From: Phycisphaerae bacterium
GTDB taxonomy: Bacteria; Planctomycetota; Phycisphaerae; Sedimentisphaerales; Anaerobacaceae
DNA: 64,000 nt
Direction: 5' to 3'
NCBI GenBank assembly: GCA_017993835.1
Contig: JAGOLX010000004.1
Coordinates: 144,538 to 208,537 of the forward strand
Below the pieces are notes generated by a model. That model was not told the DNA's origin, ran no database searches, and worked only from the letters and a program-made list of their open reading frames with translations. Positions 62,186 through 64,000 of this stretch are shown in pieces. Position numbers and translations under genes: made by a program. The first letter of the stretch is position 1; each line of letters opens with the position of its first letter.

Positions 62186-63520
62186 TTGAAAGAACAAGCC
62201 ATACGAGTAATGTTTATCGCCGCCGTGATGTGCGGCATTTCATCGGTCGGGGCGGCAGCCCCGCTCATGTCGCAGGCCCAGATCCGCCTGACGGGAGACT
62301 GGACCGTCTCGGTGACCATCCCGGGGCCTCCTCCAGTTGCCGCCGAGTTGAAGATCCCCGGCCTGAATATCGTCACGGTCGCCCATGAAAAATACGACAA
62401 GCTCCCGGATTTCGACGCCAACACTTCAGCGGGCTGGAGAAAGGGCGTCCGGCTCACGGGAGTTGTTGCGGAGGAATGCACGGTGGAAGGCCTGCTTGAC
62501 CCCGAGAGTCTCGTGGTCCGAGCCGGGCCGGAACCCGCTGCTGTGGGATTCAGCAAGGGCATTGACTACGAGGCTGACCTTGTCTCCGGCTGCGTCGGTC
62601 GTTTGCCGCAGGGAGGGATCGCCCCCAACCAACCGGTGTACATCGACTACCGGTACGCAAAAATGCGGATCGATTCGGCCGTGCTCTGTGCCGATAGCCG
62701 GATTGTCCTCAAGACAGGAACGCCGCACGCGGTCACGCCCGAACCACCGACGCTGGCAGCGGGCGAGACCCGGCTGGCGAACATCTTCGTTTCTGGTCGG
62801 CTCGACGCCCTGACGGAGGACAATCTCTTCCCCATTCTGGAAACCGCCTATCCCGAGCCGGCGACGACCGGCTTGTCGGTTGCGGAAAGACGGCTGCCCA
62901 ATGCCCTGCGAAAGCTCCAGTCCGGAGAGCCGCTAAAGATCCTCGCCTGGGGCGACAGCGTGACCACCTTCCATCGCTACCAGACGATGTTTGTTGAGCG
63001 TTTGAAAGCACGTTATCCAAACGCGAAGATTGAATTAGTCACCGAAGCTTGGGGCGGACGCAATACCGATAGCTACCTCCGCGAGCCGCCGGGCAGCGAA
63101 CACAATTACGGAGAAAGGGTCTTGGACAGGAAGCCCGATCTGGTCGTCTCCGAATTCGTCAATGATGGGGGGCTTTCAGAAGCACAGGTCCAGGAGCGTT
63201 ACGGGAAGATCCTTGCGGACTTCCGCGAGATCGGCGCAGAGTGGATCATTCTGACCCCACACTATATCCGTCCAAGCTGGATGGGATTGTCGAGCCAGCG
63301 GAACATCGACGAGGATCCCCGCGCCTACGTGAAAGGCGTCCGTCTCTTCGCCCAGGAGAATCAGATCGCGGTCGCCGAAGGATCCCTGCGCTACGGGCGG
63401 CTCTGGCGGCAGGGCATCCCGTACATCACCCTCATGGAGAACAACATCAACCATCCCAACGTCTACGGCCATACCCTCTTCGCCGACAGCCTCATGGCGC
63501 TTTTCCCCAAGTCCGATTGA
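62186..63520 (+). CDS. Exported SGNH/GDSL hydrolase
   Basis: Start taken at a TTG with GAGGGAGG upstream, giving MKEQAIRVMFIAAVMCGISS as signal peptide; an ATG at 62129 is in frame but has no good ribosome site. About 444 aa. The N-terminal half is a beta-sandwich; the hydrolase half has WGDSVTTFHRY (GDS block I), WGGRNTDSYL (Gly block), SEFVNDGG (Asn block III) and NHPNVYGHTLFAD (the HxxxxG-like end with catalytic His). Likely acetyl- or other esterase acting on polysaccharide. Confidence 0.85.
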   Translation: MKEQAIRVMFIAAVMCGISSVGAAAPLMSQAQIRLTGDWTVSVTIPGPPPVAAELKIPGLNIVTVAHEKYDKLPDFDANTSAGWRKGVRLTGVVAEECTVEGLLDPESLVVRAGPEPAAVGFSKGIDYEADLVSGCVGRLPQGGIAPNQPVYIDYRYAKMRIDSAVLCADSRIVLKTGTPHAVTPEPPTLAAGETRLANIFVSGRLDALTEDNLFPILETAYPEPATTGLSVAERRLPNALRKLQSGEPLKILAWGDSVTTFHRYQTMFVERLKARYPNAKIELVTEAWGGRNTDSYLREPPGSEHNYGERVLDRKPDLVVSEFVNDGGLSEAQVQERYGKILADFREIGAEWIILTPHYIRPSWMGLSSQRNIDEDPRAYVKGVRLFAQENQIAVAEGSLRYGRLWRQGIPYITLMENNINHPNVYGHTLFADSLMALFPKSD

Positions 63521-63680
63521 GAACGCGGGAAGATCGGGGGAAACCTTGCCCATTTCGGCTTGGAATTGAGTATGGGGTCCCTGGATTACACAGTACTTGG
63601 TTCGAGTTTACGTTTGCCGTCGTACTGGGCTGCGATTGTTTGCCTGTCCCCAAGATCCTGATACTGCCTTGTTTGCTTTT
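63521..63680. other. Short convergent spacer with a repeat terminus
   Basis: No gene. AATTGAGTATGGGGTCCCTG at 63563-63582 resembles the termini of the REP-type element and the sequence at 57762. Confidence 0.4.
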
Positions 63681-64000
63681 TTACTTATTGAAACCTTTGT
63701 GGTTCATGAATTCCCAAATGCGCCCCATCCAGGTATAGCTGCCCGTGCCCGGAGCGGCCTTCCTCTGGAAGCAGTGATTGCGGCTGACGAGCGTGTGGAG
63801 ATCGGACTGGATTCCCATCCGGCGAAGCTGCTCCCAGCATTTCACCGAATTCATAGCCGCCCAACCGTCCGCGTCGCCGTGGATGAACAGGATCGGACAG
63901 GTCGCGAGGTCGAACGAGAACTCAGGGACGAGCCTCGCGTCGTCCTCGTTGCCGCCTTTTGCATTCGGGGAGTCCGCGCCGTCCGTGAGCGAGTACGCCG
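63681..64000 (-). CDS. Alpha/beta hydrolase, 5' end outside window
   Basis: The minus strand is open from the window edge to a TAA at 63681. The visible 106 residues contain FDLATCPILFIHGDADGWAA MNS, LRRMGIQSDLHTLVSRNHCF and TGSYTWMGRIWEFM. The HGDADGW Asp and the SRNHCF His correspond to the acid and His of the catalytic triad. The Ser part lies beyond the window. Probably an exported acetyl esterase or dienelactone-hydrolase-like enzyme. Convergent with the GDSL gene. Confidence 0.85.
   Translation of the reverse strand, partial: AYSLTDGADSPNAKGGNEDDARLVPEFSFDLATCPILFIHGDADGWAAMNSVKCWEQLRRMGIQSDLHTLVSRNHCFQRKAAPGTGSYTWMGRIWEFMNHKGFNK

Noticed and set aside
1..64000. CRISPR arrays, rRNA and tRNA genes
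   Set aside because: No regularly spaced direct repeats, and no tRNA cloverleaf or rRNA-like conserved sequence was noticed by eye. A covariance-model scan would be needed for certainty.

Overview
The window looks like a piece of a Planctomycetota chromosome, most likely from the Phycisphaerae/Sedimentisphaerales side. The evidence is the gene content: Tat-exported Gfo/Idh/MocA oxidoreductases, ThuA and GH172 (DUF2961) proteins, LamG proteins, PEP-CTERM proteins, SSS symporters beside glycoside phosphorylases, and GC-rich genes separated by many intergenic repeats. This is an inference from gene families; no rRNA or marker phylogeny is available here. Genes lie on both strands in short operons. 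No rRNA, tRNA or CRISPR array was recognised.

Layout. 1-3184 (minus): a MacB-type ABC export operon (adaptor, ATPase, truncated permease). 3799-5347: TPP riboswitch with terminator, then thiC. 5672-7122: a small protein plus HTH regulator, and a DUF4145 protein. 7402-10539 (minus): GH130 phosphorylase and sodium/solute symporter. 11216-12907: secreted RCC1-repeat protein. 13993-16153: PEP-CTERM protein and a two-domain class II aldolase whose second domain is degenerate. 16351-22690: secreted protein, Gfo/Idh oxidoreductase, MtlD-like dehydrogenase and a beta-helix (GH28-like) protein. 22805-30891 (minus): aldehyde dehydrogenase, an AlgJ/AlgI-like O-acetylation pair, a lipoprotein, a TolB-like protein, Gfo/Idh and ThuA. 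31192-38924 (plus): dprA, a giant LamG protein, a second PEP-CTERM protein and folC. 39192-41162: AAA/DUF4143 ATPase and a decayed nucleotidyltransferase pair. 41371-51031 (plus): an L-rhamnose cluster with rhaB, PHP protein, unusual MDR dehydrogenase, GH172 enzyme, rhaA, an NCS1-type transporter and a 57-aa membrane protein.

51.1-62 kb is an accessory region of short, unrelated, mostly minus-strand genes: DUF3795, metalloprotease, SDR, methyltransferase, a secreted protein, a PD-(D/E)XK nuclease pair and an Ntn hydrolase. They are separated by repeats, gene fragments and a segmental duplication. A repeat family here carries a well-spaced sigma70-like promoter reading into the co-oriented genes, and a miniature internally deleted REP-type transposase lies at 61.9 kb. 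The window ends with a GDSL hydrolase and the 3' end of an alpha/beta hydrolase.

The most interesting observations are three. (1) A 75-bp inverted-terminus intergenic repeat sits exactly in frame inside the AlgJ-like gene, adding 25 residues, with free copies at about 30.0 and 47.9 kb. (2) The promoter-bearing repeats lie upstream of the accessory genes. (3) A duplicated methyltransferase remnant is fused to the start codon of another gene's fragment.
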